NCBI RefSeq assembly: GCF_026283925.1
Contig: NZ_JAPDPF010000008.1
Coordinates: forward strand, 202,541-266,540
DNA length: 64,000 nt
DNA from: Dyella halodurans
GTDB taxonomy: Bacteria; Pseudomonadota; Gammaproteobacteria; Xanthomonadales; Rhodanobacteraceae
Reading direction: 5' to 3'
Shown: positions 17,307 through 25,623 of the stretch, one piece after another
How positions within the stretch are numbered: the stretch's first letter is position 1
Layout: each line of letters begins with the position of its first letter
Made by a program: the position numbers and the translations under genes
The notes under the pieces: generated by a model
Databases searched by the model: none
The model's input: only the letters and a program-made list of their open reading frames with translations
Told to the model about the DNA's origin: nothing

Positions 17307-17792
17307 ATGATCGTGCTTCGACCAGCAGCGGCCGGCTTGCCGTGCGCGACGATGTGGCTTAAGCCCAATCGCGCCCTGAGTCGCCGTGACTTGCGTCGTG
17401 TGATCGGGGTATTGGTGGCGCTGGCGTTGACGACGGCCGGGTTGGGCGCGTGGCAGGGGAATGTGTTCGCTCCGCTGTTTGCCCTGGTCGAGTCCTTTGC
17501 TGTGGCTTTCGCCTTGGGCGTGGCCTGGCGAGCCGGCGACCGCAGCGAGCGCATCACCCTCGACGAATCGTCGCTGGAGGTGCAATCCCTGCCAGGTCGG
17601 CGCAGTGCGCGTTTCCAGACTTACTGGGTACGCGTGCAGTTGCGCACCGGCAAGGGGAGAGCTCGTCTGCTGCTGACGTCGCATGGGCAGGAACTGGAGA
17701 TCGGGGCCTTCCTCGCCGATGAGGAGCGCGCCGAACTGTCAAGGAAACTCAAGGTGTTGCTGGCCGCTATCAACGATCCGCAGCGCAGGTAG
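17307..17792 (+). CDS. DUF2244 domain-containing membrane protein
   Basis: A 161-residue protein with the DUF2244 pattern: a short basic N-terminus (MWLKPNRALSRRDLRRV), two hydrophobic segments (IGVLVALALTTAGLGAW and VFAPLFALVESFAVAFALGV), then a basic soluble domain beginning RSERITLDE. DUF2244 genes sit directly upstream of coxB in many proteobacteria, and the arrangement is kept here (20 bp before coxB), so a role in oxidase biogenesis or regulation is inferred. Start choice is uncertain: ATG 17307 gives MIVLRPAAAG, and ATG 17352 begins at MWLKPNRAL; neither has a strong ribosome binding site. Confidence 0.82.
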   Translation: MIVLRPAAAGLPCATMWLKPNRALSRRDLRRVIGVLVALALTTAGLGAWQGNVFAPLFALVESFAVAFALGVAWRAGDRSERITLDESSLEVQSLPGRRSARFQTYWVRVQLRTGKGRARLLLTSHGQELEIGAFLADEERAELSRKLKVLLAAINDPQRR

Positions 17793-17812
17793 GTTCAACA
17801 AAGGTGCAAGAC

Positions 17813-18778
17813 ATGACATCTGGCGGCATCAGGCCTGGCAGTACCAAGCGAGTAGTCGCGGCATGCGCACTCATCGCCCTTGCAATGTTCGGTGGTGTGG
17901 CGATGGCCAATCCGCAGCCGGGCCAGTTGAACATGACGCGTGGCGCGTCCACGTGGTCTCCCGTTCCGTACTTCCTCAATAACGTCGCGCTCGGTGTTTG
18001 CGTCGTCATCGGCATCCTGGTGTTCGGCGCGATGTTCATCGCCATGTTCCGCTTCCGCAAATCGCGCGGCGCGGTGGCCGAGAAGTGGTCGCACAACACC
18101 ACGCTCGAGATCATCTGGACCACCATCCCGGTGGTCATCCTGATCGTGCTGGCCTACCTGGCCACCGGCGGCCTGCGCACGTTCTCCGACACCACCGGCT
18201 CGCAGATGACCGTGAAGGTCACCGGCTACCAGTGGAAGTGGCGCTACGACTACGTCGACTACCAGGGCAAGGCGATCGACAAGGTCGGCTTCATGTCCAA
18301 GCTGGATCGCGAGAGCGACGAGACCCGCCAGCTGAATTCGGGCCTCGATCCGAACGCGGTGAAGGTGGACGGATACAACACCTACCTCATCAATGTGGAT
18401 GAGCCGCTGGTGGTGCCGGTCGGCGTCAAGATCCGCTTCGTGATCACCGCCGGTGACGTGATCCACTCGTGGTGGGTGCCGGCGCTGGGCTGGAAGATGG
18501 ACGCCATCCCGGGCATCGTCAATGCGGCCTGGACCAATATCACCGAGCCGGGCGTCTACCGTGGCCAGTGCGCCGAGCTGTGCGGCCAGGACCACGGCTT
18601 CATGCCGATCGTGGTGAAGGCCCTGCCGAAGGAAGAGTTCGAGAAGTGGCTGGCCGACAAGGAGGCGCAGGCCAAGCAGCCGGCGCCGGCGGCTCCGGCC
18701 GCCGCCTCGACCGCGGCCGCGCCGAGCACGGCGCAGATTGCACCCGACGCACCTGTTGCCCAGGGCCACCAGGGCTGA
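17813..18778 (+). CDS. coxB: Cytochrome c oxidase subunit II
   Basis: The CuA-bearing subunit of the aa3-type cytochrome c oxidase, which accepts electrons from cytochrome c on the periplasmic face. It is 321 residues long, with a signal sequence to about residue 32, two transmembrane helices (about 54-79 and 98-118) and a cupredoxin domain. The CuA ligands are all present: His218, Cys253, Glu255, Cys257, His261 and Met264 in GQCAELCGQDHGFM. The aromatic electron-entry patch GYQWKWRYDY is at 138-147. The C-terminal 30 residues are an Ala/Pro-rich tail with no cytochrome c domain. ATG 17813 has AAAGG at good spacing and is preferred over GTG 17804. Confidence 0.97.
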   Translation: MTSGGIRPGSTKRVVAACALIALAMFGGVAMANPQPGQLNMTRGASTWSPVPYFLNNVALGVCVVIGILVFGAMFIAMFRFRKSRGAVAEKWSHNTTLEIIWTTIPVVILIVLAYLATGGLRTFSDTTGSQMTVKVTGYQWKWRYDYVDYQGKAIDKVGFMSKLDRESDETRQLNSGLDPNAVKVDGYNTYLINVDEPLVVPVGVKIRFVITAGDVIHSWWVPALGWKMDAIPGIVNAAWTNITEPGVYRGQCAELCGQDHGFMPIVVKALPKEEFEKWLADKEAQAKQPAPAAPAAASTAAAPSTAQIAPDAPVAQGHQG

Positions 18779-18827
18779 TTCGTCAGCCCGCTTAACCGTT
18801 TCCGCATTTAGGTAGAGGTGCAAGGCC

Positions 18828-20444
18828 ATGGCTCACGCAGCCACTCACGACCACCACGACGATCATCACGGCGCCCCGAAGAACTTCTTCGTGCGCTGGT
18901 GCATGTCCACGAACCACAAGGACATCGGCACCCTGTACCTGGTTTTCTCGCTGCTGATGTTCTTCATCGGCGGCAGCTTCGCCATGGTGATCCGCGCCGA
19001 ACTGTTCAAGCCCGGCCTGCAGCTGGTGCAGCCGTACTTCTTCAATGAAATGACCACGATGCATGCGCTGGTCATGATCTTCGGCGCGGTCATGCCGGCC
19101 TTCGTGGGCCTCGGCAACTGGATGATCCCGCTGATGGTCGGTGCGCCGGACATGGCGTTGCCGCGCATGAACAACCTGTCGTTCTGGATTCTGCCGTTCG
19201 CGTTCGCGCTGCTGCTGTCCACCCTGTTCCTGCCGGGCGGTGGCCCCGCCGGTGGCTGGACCATGTACCCGCCGCTGTCGCTGCAGGGCAGCTCGACCGC
19301 CTACGTGGTGTTCGCGGTGCACTTGATGGGCATCAGCTCGATCATGGGCGCGATCAACATCATCGCGACCATTCTGAACATGCGCGCGCCGGGCATGGAC
19401 CTGCTGAAGATGCCGGTGTTCGTGTGGAGCTGGCTGATCACGGCGTTCCTGCTGATCGCGGTGATGCCGGTGCTGGCCGGTGCGGTGACCATGCTGCTCA
19501 CCGACAAGTACTTCGGCACCAACTTCTTCAATGCCGCCGGCGGCGGTGACCCGGTGCTGTTCCAGCACATCTTCTGGTTCTTCGGTCACCCCGAGGTCTA
19601 CATCATGATCCTGCCGGCCTTTGGCCTGGTCTCGGAGATCATCCCGACCTTCGCGCGCAAGCCGATCTTCGGCTACAAGGCGATGGTGTTCGCGATTGCC
19701 TCGATCGCCTTCCTGTCGTTCATCGTGTGGGCGCACCACATGTTCGCCGTGGGTCTGCCGCTGGGCGGCGAGATCTTCTTCATGTACGCGACGATGCTGA
19801 TCGCGGTGCCGACGGGCGTGAAGGTGTTCAACTGGGTCAGCACCATGTGGGGCGGCTCGATGACCTTCGAGACCCCGATGCTGTTCGCGATCGCCTTCGT
19901 GATCCTGTTCACCATCGGCGGCTTCTCCGGCCTGATGCTGGCGCTGGCTCCGGCCGACTTCCAGTACCACGACACCTACTTCGTGGTGGCGCACTTCCAC
20001 TACGTGCTGGTGACCGGTGCGATCTTCGCCATCATCGCCGCGACGTACTACTGGCTGCCGAAGTGGACCGGCCACATGTACTCGGAGACGTGGGGCAAGA
20101 TCCATTTCTGGAACAGCGTGATCTGGGTGAACGTGTTGTTCTTCCCGCAGCACTTCCTGGGCCTGGCCGGCATGCCGCGCCGCATTCCGGATTACAACGT
20201 CGCGTTCGCCAACTTCAACATGATCAGCTCCATCGGCGGCTTCCTGTTCGGCGCCTCGCAGCTGATCTTCCTCGGCGTGCTCGTCCACGCGGTGTGGTTC
20301 TCCAAGAAGAAGGCCGCCGACCGTGTATGGGAAGGCGCCAAGGGCCTGGAGTGGACCGTGCCGTCGCCGGCGCCGTACCACACCTTCGATGTGCCGCCGG
20401 TGATCCACGATCACGAGCTGGCTCACGGTCACGTCGAAGATTGA
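18828..20444 (+). CDS. coxA: Cytochrome c oxidase subunit I
   Basis: The catalytic heme-copper subunit, 538 residues with twelve transmembrane helices. Heme a ligands are His79 (MHALVMIF) and His391. The heme a3 ligand is His389 (VVAHFHYV). CuB ligands are His254, with the cross-linked Tyr258 in GHPEVY, and His303/His304 (WAHHMFAVG). Glu256 in the same motif marks the A1-type proton channel. The N-terminus is notable for histidine-rich HAATHDHHDDHH before the first helix. AGAGGTG precedes the ATG. A small hairpin (CCGGCC-TT-GGCCGG, 20460-20473) follows the stop codon and may tune expression of the next genes. Confidence 0.98.
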   Translation: MAHAATHDHHDDHHGAPKNFFVRWCMSTNHKDIGTLYLVFSLLMFFIGGSFAMVIRAELFKPGLQLVQPYFFNEMTTMHALVMIFGAVMPAFVGLGNWMIPLMVGAPDMALPRMNNLSFWILPFAFALLLSTLFLPGGGPAGGWTMYPPLSLQGSSTAYVVFAVHLMGISSIMGAINIIATILNMRAPGMDLLKMPVFVWSWLITAFLLIAVMPVLAGAVTMLLTDKYFGTNFFNAAGGGDPVLFQHIFWFFGHPEVYIMILPAFGLVSEIIPTFARKPIFGYKAMVFAIASIAFLSFIVWAHHMFAVGLPLGGEIFFMYATMLIAVPTGVKVFNWVSTMWGGSMTFETPMLFAIAFVILFTIGGFSGLMLALAPADFQYHDTYFVVAHFHYVLVTGAIFAIIAATYYWLPKWTGHMYSETWGKIHFWNSVIWVNVLFFPQHFLGLAGMPRRIPDYNVAFANFNMISSIGGFLFGASQLIFLGVLVHAVWFSKKKAADRVWEGAKGLEWTVPSPAPYHTFDVPPVIHDHELAHGHVED

Positions 20445-20494
20445 TCCATGACTACCGCTCCGGCCTTGGCCGGGGCGGGCGGAAAACGCATTAG

Positions 20495-20626
20495 ATGAAT
20501 CAGCTGTCGAACGATCTGATCAAGGAAGCGCGCCAGAAGGGCGTGCGGCGCACGGCCCTGGTGGTGGGTGCGATCGCCGTGGCGCTGTTCCTGCTCTCGA
20601 TCCTGCAAGGGCTGCATTACTCGTAA
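20495..20626 (+). CDS. Cytochrome oxidase small assembly protein (43 aa)
   Basis: A 43-residue single-pass membrane protein: cytosolic MNQLSNDLIKEARQKGVRR, then the helix TALVVGAIAVALFLLSILQG, ending LHYS. It matches in size, position and pattern the small assembly protein that lies between coxA and ctaG/coxC in beta- and gammaproteobacteria. In most such loci ctaG (Cox11) follows, but here only 113 bp of non-coding sequence separate it from coxC. Its start overlaps (ATGA) the stop of a 16-codon frame beginning at 20448 (MTTAPALAGAGGKRIR), which could be a coupling leader or chance. Confidence 0.78.
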   Translation: MNQLSNDLIKEARQKGVRRTALVVGAIAVALFLLSILQGLHYS

Positions 20627-20739
20627 GCGTTACCGCAATCGTTATTCCTCCGTGGCGCCGGTGAGGCGTTCCGGGTTGAAGTTCCCCGCGCACTTCGGCG
20701 GGGGCGGAAGTAAACAAGAGAAATCCACGGGGTCTCACC

Positions 20740-21621
20740 ATGGGTCATCAGCAAGACGCTTATTTCGTACCGGCCAAGAGTTATTGGCCGATCGTGGCCG
20801 CGGTCGTCATGTTCGTCACCGTGTTCGGTGCCGCGCACTGGCTGAACGCACCTCCGGGTGAGGCCGGCTTCGGCAAGACCATGCTGACGATCGGCTTCGT
20901 CGGCATCCTGCTGATGTTCTTCGGCTGGTTCCGCTCGGTGATCCGCGAATCCCTGGCCGGCAACTACAACAGCCAGGTGGACCGCTCGTTCCGCATGGGC
21001 ATGATGTGGTTCATCTTCTCCGAAGTAATGTTCTTCGGCGCCTTCTTCGGTGCGCTGTTCTATGCCCGCATGTTCGCGGTGCCGTGGCTGGGCGGTGAAG
21101 GCCACGGCGTGCTGACCCACCAGTTCCTGTGGAACGACTACACCGCGGCCTGGGGCACCAACACCGGCCCGGGCCATGTCGGCGGTGACTTCCAGACGGT
21201 GGCTCCGTGGGGCCTGCCGCTGCTCAACACGCTGATCCTGCTCAGCTCCAGCGTCACGGTGACGATTGCGCACCACGCGCTGAAGGTCGGCCATCGCGGC
21301 AAGATCCTGCTGTTCCTCGGCCTTACCGTGCTGCTGGGCGCCACCTTCCTGTACTTCCAGGCGCACGAGTACATGGAGGCCTACCGCGAGCTCAACCTGA
21401 CCCTGCACAGCGGCGTCTACGGCTCGACCTTCTTCATGCTCACCGGCTTCCACGGCATGCACGTGACGCTGGGTACGATCATGCTGGCGATCATCTGGCT
21501 GCGCGTGGCCCGAGGCCATTTCAGCAAGGATCACCACTTCGGCTTCGAGGCGGTGGCCTGGTACTGGCACTTCGTCGACGTGGTGTGGCTGGGCCTGTTC
21601 ATGTTCGTCTACATCCTCTGA
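20740..21621 (+). CDS. coxC: Cytochrome c oxidase subunit III
   Basis: The third core subunit, 293 residues with seven predicted helices. It stabilises the subunit I active site and helps proton uptake. Family landmarks are MMWFIFSEVMFFGAFFGALFY, the loop region containing FHGMHV and LRVARGHF, and the C-terminal WYWHFVDVVWLGLF. The stop is followed 19 bp later by a rho-independent terminator, so the structural operon (DUF2244 to coxC) ends here. Confidence 0.97.
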   Translation: MGHQQDAYFVPAKSYWPIVAAVVMFVTVFGAAHWLNAPPGEAGFGKTMLTIGFVGILLMFFGWFRSVIRESLAGNYNSQVDRSFRMGMMWFIFSEVMFFGAFFGALFYARMFAVPWLGGEGHGVLTHQFLWNDYTAAWGTNTGPGHVGGDFQTVAPWGLPLLNTLILLSSSVTVTIAHHALKVGHRGKILLFLGLTVLLGATFLYFQAHEYMEAYRELNLTLHSGVYGSTFFMLTGFHGMHVTLGTIMLAIIWLRVARGHFSKDHHFGFEAVAWYWHFVDVVWLGLFMFVYIL

Positions 21622-21640
21622 GGCGCCTCGGCGTCACAGC

Positions 21641-21669
21641 AAAAAGCCCGCCGGAAGGCGGGCTTTTTT
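21641..21669 (+). terminator. Rho-independent terminator after coxC
   Basis: The stem AAAAAGCCCGCC (21641-21652) pairs with GGCGGGCTTTTT (21657-21668) across a GGAA loop and runs into a T-tract. It closes the oxidase structural operon. Confidence 0.93.
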
Positions 21670-21699
21670 GTGGGAAACCATGGCCCACGGGGCCCCTTC

Positions 21700-21846
21700 T
21701 GTAGGAGCACACCCTGTGCGCGACAAAGCGGCAGGACTGCCGCTTTGCACAGCGCAAGCTGCCCGAAGGGCGAGGGCCAAGGATGGCCCGAGTGAAAAGC
21801 CAACGGAGCGGTGACGCCGCGATCGCGCACAGGGTGCGCTCCTACA
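21700..21846. repeat. REP-like palindromic repeat, copy 2 (long form)
   Basis: The outer arms at 21700-21723 and 21823-21846 match those of the copy at 2672-2746, with one mismatch between the arms here (GAGCACACC against GAGCGCACC). The 99-bp centre is longer and contains an extra hairpin (AAGCGGCAGG-ACTGCCGCTT region, about 21726-21746), while keeping the GGAGCGGTGACGCCG segment of copy 1. It sits between the coxC terminator and the DUF2909 terminator. Confidence 0.85.
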
Positions 21847-21860
21847 AAAAAGAGAAAAGC

Positions 21861-21884
21861 AAAGGCCCGCCAGGGCGGGCCTTT
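21861..21884 (-). terminator. Probable terminator of the DUF2909 gene
   Basis: An 11-bp perfect stem (AAAGGCCCGCC with GGCGGGCCTTT) around a 2-nt loop. On the minus strand it is followed by a T-rich run (TTTGCTTTTCTC), as expected downstream of the minus-strand gene at 21936-22151. Confidence 0.75.
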
Positions 21885-21935
21885 CTTCCAACAGGGTGTC
21901 GCACGCGAAGCGCTGGCGGCAGCGGGGCGCTACAA

Positions 21936-22151
21936 TTACTGACCCACGCCGTGCGGGTGTATCCAGCCCATCCAGATGCCGAACACGACCATCAGGATGA
22001 GCAGCACCGACAAGCCGATGCGGCGGGTCAACGCCCACACCGTGCGCTTGCTGCCGTCCTTGTCGGTCATCATGAAGAACAGGGCCTGACCGAGATTGAA
22101 CAGCACCACCAACAGCAGGATCACCAGCGCATATTTGTAGATGGTTTCCAC
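21936..22151 (-). CDS. DUF2909 (twin transmembrane) protein
   Basis: A 71-residue protein with two membrane helices (YALVILLLVVLFNLGQALFF and the second spanning about 46-64) joined by a basic loop MTDKDGSKRTVWALTRRIG. This is the DUF2909 pattern, consistently found beside SURF1 in oxidase loci. It is transcribed divergently from SURF1, with 44 bp between the start codons. It starts with GTG and has no clear ribosome binding site. A role in oxidase assembly is inferred from context only. Confidence 0.85.
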   Translation of the reverse strand: METIYKYALVILLLVVLFNLGQALFFMMTDKDGSKRTVWALTRRIGLSVLLILMVVFGIWMGWIHPHGVGQ

Positions 22152-22195
22152 GTGATAGGTCCGAACGCCTTAGACATCCGCAGTATAGCGGCCGC

Positions 22196-22951
22196 ATGCG
22201 GTGCCTCCGCGTGAAGTGGTTGCGCCGCCCATCCTGGTTCGCGCTGCTGCTCACGGCGGCCGGCGCCTTGTTGTTCATACGCTTAGGCGTGTGGCAGCTG
22301 CATCGTGCGGACGAAAAGGACGAGCTTCTGCGACGGTATGCCGCGGCGGATGCGGCGCCGCTGCGCGACTTTGCCGCCGTGGCCCTGACGCCGCCGGCGA
22401 ACGCCTTTGCGCGAGTCCATGTGCAGGGCGAGTACCTCGCCGATCGCGCCTACCTGCTCGACAACCCGAAGCACGACCAGCGCGGGGGGGTGGAAGTCTA
22501 TGCGCCTTTCCGTCCGCGTGATGGCGAACGCGTGCTGCTGGTCGACCTGGGCTTCCTCCCTGGCAACGGTACCGACCAGGCGCCGCAGTTGCCGGCGCTG
22601 CCGGTGGGCGAGCAAACCCTGCAGGGCCTGTACCTGCCGCCGCCGGGCGTCGGCTTCGAGATGGGCGGTGATGCGCTGGCGCGCCAGGCGCACTGGCCCA
22701 AGACCACGATCTACCTCAACCTGTCCCAGGTCGCGACCGATTTGGGCGCCCAGCTATACCCGCAGGTGCTGGCGCTGGATGCGGATCCGGCCGCGATCTT
22801 TGTGCGCGAGCACCTGCTCGATTTCTCCTCGATGCCGCCAGCCCGGCATCGTGCCTATGCCTTCCAATGGTTCACCTTTGCCGTGGCGGCGGTGGTGATC
22901 CTGCTGGTGCTGCACCGCCGCCGCCCCACGAAACCGTCGGACAAGTCATGA
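22196..22951 (+). CDS. SURF1 family cytochrome oxidase assembly protein
   Basis: A 251-residue assembly factor thought to help insert heme a into subunit I. Two membrane anchors flank a periplasmic domain: an N-terminal helix (about 14-34) running into LGVWQLHRADEKDEL, the SURF1 signature, and a C-terminal helix preceded by HRAYAFQWFTFA. The central VDLGFLPGN and WPKTTIYLNL segments also fit. The stop overlaps the next start (ATGA, 22948-22951), so the two genes are translationally coupled. Confidence 0.93.
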   Translation: MRCLRVKWLRRPSWFALLLTAAGALLFIRLGVWQLHRADEKDELLRRYAAADAAPLRDFAAVALTPPANAFARVHVQGEYLADRAYLLDNPKHDQRGGVEVYAPFRPRDGERVLLVDLGFLPGNGTDQAPQLPALPVGEQTLQGLYLPPPGVGFEMGGDALARQAHWPKTTIYLNLSQVATDLGAQLYPQVLALDADPAAIFVREHLLDFSSMPPARHRAYAFQWFTFAVAAVVILLVLHRRRPTKPSDKS

Positions 22952-23514
22952 ACAAGCCTGATCCCGCCCTGCGCGCGAGTCGACTGAAACTGCTGTTGAT
23001 CATGCTGGTGTTCGCCGCGCCCATGGTGGCGGCCGGCGTGCTCACCGTGATCGGCTGGCAGCCCAACGGCAAGGCCAATGGCCTGCCGATCGAACCGCAG
23101 CGCAACTTCGCCAGCGAGCAGTTGCAGGTGACCATGGCCAATGGCCAGCCCTGGGCATGGCGCGCGGACGAACCGCAGCTGACCCTGGTTGCCCTGGCCG
23201 GACCCGACTGCGCCGCCCAGTGTCTGGACGTGCTGACCAAGATGGCTGCCGCGCGCATCACGCTCAACCAGAACGCGCCGCGCCTGCGCCTGCTCTACGT
23301 GGGCAAACCCCCGGCCGATGCGGCCAGTAACGGCATGAGCAGCTACTGGCAGCTGGGCCAGGACAGCAAGGACCAGTTGGCACCGTTCCGTCCCAGCACG
23401 CCCGACAGCGTGGCGGCGTTGCTGGTGGAGTCCGACGGCACCGCCTTGTCGCTCTATCCCGCCGGCTTCGATCCCACCGGCTTGCGCAAGGACCTGCAGA
23501 AGGTTATCCGCTGA
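22948..23514 (+). CDS. Membrane-anchored Sco-like thioredoxin-fold protein lacking the copper histidine
   Basis: 188 residues: one N-terminal anchor (about 12-36), then a domain with LTLVALAGPDCAAQCLDVL (Cys88-x3-Cys92) and a C-terminal portion SVAALLVESDGTALSLYPAGFD followed by a final helix. Spacing and secondary-structure order resemble Sco1/SenC proteins, whose motif is CxxxCP with a later DHS histidine. Here the proline after the second cysteine and the histidine (the position reads PDS) are absent. It is coupled to both neighbours (ATGA before, TGATG after), so a role in oxidase assembly is very likely. A thiol-disulfide role rather than copper delivery is inferred. Confidence 0.75.
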   Translation: MNKPDPALRASRLKLLLIMLVFAAPMVAAGVLTVIGWQPNGKANGLPIEPQRNFASEQLQVTMANGQPWAWRADEPQLTLVALAGPDCAAQCLDVLTKMAAARITLNQNAPRLRLLYVGKPPADAASNGMSSYWQLGQDSKDQLAPFRPSTPDSVAALLVESDGTALSLYPAGFDPTGLRKDLQKVIR

Positions 23515-24680
23515 TGGCTTCCCGTTCCTTGAGAATCCTGCGCGGCCTGGCCCTGCTCGCTGCCGTGTTCGCGTTTGGCGTGGTGATGTTTGGTGCGTTC
23601 GTGCGCTTGTCCAATGCCGGTCTGTCGTGTCCGGACTGGCCGACCTGCTATGGCAAGGCGAGCTGGCCGGAACACGCGCATGAGATCGTGCAGGCCAATG
23701 CGGCGTTCCCGGATCGCCCGTTCGAAACGAACAAGGCCTGGCGCGAGCAGGTGCATCGCTTCCTCGCCGGCACGCTGGGAACCCTGGTATTCGCCCTGGC
23801 CCTGATCGCCAGCTGGCGCCGCGCGTGGACGCGCTATGCGGTGATCGTGGGCGCCATCTTCGCTGCGGCCGGCGTGACGCTGTACATGCGAAACGAACAC
23901 CACTGGTCCTTGGTGTTGTCGTGTTTCGCCATCGGCTTGCCGCTGCTCGCAGCGATCGGGCTGAAGCGGCCCGGGGCCTGGCGCATCAGCGTGCTGGCGC
24001 TCGCCGTGGTCATCTTCCAGGCCATGCTCGGGATGTGGACGGTGACCTTGCTGCTCAAGCCGATCGTGGTGATGGGTCACCTGATGGGCGGCATTACCAC
24101 CTTCGCGCTGCTCGCTTATGCGGCGCTTCGTTTCGGCGGTGTAGGCGTCAACGACGAGCGCTATACGGGCGTGCGCAAGGCGGTCGTGCTGGGCATCGTG
24201 CTGCTGTTGGCGCAGATCGCCTTGGGTGGCTGGACCTCCTCGAACTACGCGGCGCTGGCCTGCGGCACCGATTTCCCCAAGTGTCTCGGCCAGTGGGCAC
24301 CGCCCACCGATTTCCGCGAAGGCTTCGTGTTGTGGCGCGGCATCGGCGTGAACTACGAAGGCGGCGTGCTCGACATGGCGGCGCGCAGCGCGATCCAGAT
24401 CGCGCATCGCATCGGCGCCCTGGTGGTGTTCTGCTATCTCGCGTGGCTGTCGCATCGCGTGTCGCGCCGCGGTCTGCGCGGGCAGGGCCTGGCGATTGCC
24501 GTGGTCCTGGTCACCCAGGTCCTGCTCGGCATCAGCAACGTGCATTTTGGCCTGCCGCTGCCGGTGGCCACGTTGCACAATGGCGTCGCGGCGCTGTTGC
24601 TGTTCACCTTGCTGGCCACGCTGGCGCGCACGCAGCGTCGGCATGACGACACTTTGCATTTTTCCTTTGGACACCACTGA
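23514..24680 (+). CDS. ctaA: Heme A synthase (COX15/CtaA)
   Basis: Converts heme O to heme A for the oxidase. The 388-residue membrane protein has eight helices in two homologous four-helix halves. The four conserved heme-ligand histidines lie in [25 protein letters not shown] and [10 protein letters not shown]. Cysteine pairs occur in both periplasmic loops ([11 protein letters not shown] and [12 protein letters not shown]), as in the paired-cysteine class. The start overlaps the previous stop by one base. The C-terminus is extended by a hydrophilic, histidine-containing tail. Confidence 0.96.
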   Translation: MASRSLRILRGLALLAAVFAFGVVMFGAFVRLSNAGLSCPDWPTCYGKASWPEHAHEIVQANAAFPDRPFETNKAWREQVHRFLAGTLGTLVFALALIASWRRAWTRYAVIVGAIFAAAGVTLYMRNEHHWSLVLSCFAIGLPLLAAIGLKRPGAWRISVLALAVVIFQAMLGMWTVTLLLKPIVVMGHLMGGITTFALLAYAALRFGGVGVNDERYTGVRKAVVLGIVLLLAQIALGGWTSSNYAALACGTDFPKCLGQWAPPTDFREGFVLWRGIGVNYEGGVLDMAARSAIQIAHRIGALVVFCYLAWLSHRVSRRGLRGQGLAIAVVLVTQVLLGISNVHFGLPLPVATLHNGVAALLLFTLLATLARTQRRHDDTLHFSFGHH

Positions 24681-24682
24681 CG

Positions 24683-25588
24683 ATGAGCAGCCGTTTCCAC
24701 GAGTATCTGGAACTCACCAAGCCGCGCGTCGTCGCACTGCTGGTGTTCTGCGCTGTCATCGGCATGTTCCTGGCCGTGCCCGGCATTCCGCCGTGGCGCG
24801 CCCTGGTGTTCGGCACCCTGGGTATCTGGATGGCGTCCGGCTCGGCCGCCGCGTTCAATCACCTGATTGATCAGCGCATCGACAAGCTGATGGCGCGCAC
24901 GGCGCATCGTCCTTTGGCCACCGGCCATCTCACGCCGCGCCAGGTGCTGGCCTTTGCGCTGACGCTCGGCGTGGTGTCCATGTTGATCCTGGTGTTCCTG
25001 GTCAATCCGCTTACCGCGCTGCTGACGTTCGGTGGTTTGATCGGCTACGCCGTCATCTACACCGCGTATCTCAAGCGCGCCACGCCGCAGAACATCGTGA
25101 TCGGTGGCCTCGCCGGCGCGATTCCGCCGGTGCTTGGCTGGACCGCGGTGACCGGAGCGCTGCATCCGTTCGCCTTGCAGCTGTGCCTGATCATCTTCGT
25201 GTGGACGCCGCCGCATTTCTGGGCGCTGGCGATCTTCCGTCGCGACGATTACTCGCGCGCCCAGGTGCCGATGCTGCCGGTCACGCATGGCGTGGTGTTC
25301 ACCCGCTGGCACGTGCTGTTCTACACGATCCTGCTGGTGCTGGTGACCTTGCTGCCGGCGCTGACGGGTTACAGCGGCATGGTCTATCTGGGCGGCGCGG
25401 TGGTGCTCGGCGCAGGCTTTCTGTATTACGCCGTGCGCCTGTTGAATCCGCCGGACGAGTTTTTCGCGATGAAGGTGTTCAACTATTCCATCGTGTACCT
25501 GATGGCGCTGTTTGCTTTCCTGCTGGTGGACCATTGGGTGATGGAGCCCTTGCTGCAGCAGGGGATGGTGTTGCAGAAGGCGGCTTAG
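24683..25588 (+). CDS. ctaB: Heme O synthase (protoheme IX farnesyltransferase)
   Basis: Attaches a farnesyl group to protoheme, the step before CtaA. It is a 301-residue UbiA-superfamily prenyltransferase with nine predicted helices. The first diphosphate/Mg-binding motif is in [20 protein letters not shown]; the second conserved region is [17 protein letters not shown], followed by [12 protein letters not shown]. The gene begins 2 bp after the ctaA stop. No sco gene follows, which differs from many oxidase loci; instead a 407-bp repeat element begins 36 bp after the stop. No terminator was recognised. Confidence 0.96.
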   Translation: MSSRFHEYLELTKPRVVALLVFCAVIGMFLAVPGIPPWRALVFGTLGIWMASGSAAAFNHLIDQRIDKLMARTAHRPLATGHLTPRQVLAFALTLGVVSMLILVFLVNPLTALLTFGGLIGYAVIYTAYLKRATPQNIVIGGLAGAIPPVLGWTAVTGALHPFALQLCLIIFVWTPPHFWALAIFRRDDYSRAQVPMLPVTHGVVFTRWHVLFYTILLVLVTLLPALTGYSGMVYLGGAVVLGAGFLYYAVRLLNPPDEFFAMKVFNYSIVYLMALFAFLLVDHWVMEPLLQQGMVLQKAA

Positions 25589-25623
25589 CCCACTGGCGGT
25601 CGCTGACTGCCGGCGCGCTGTGG

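Noticed and set aside
20627..20739. A remnant of ctaG before coxC
   Set aside because: No Cox11-like peptide (for example the C-x-C-F motif) appears in any frame of these 113 bp.
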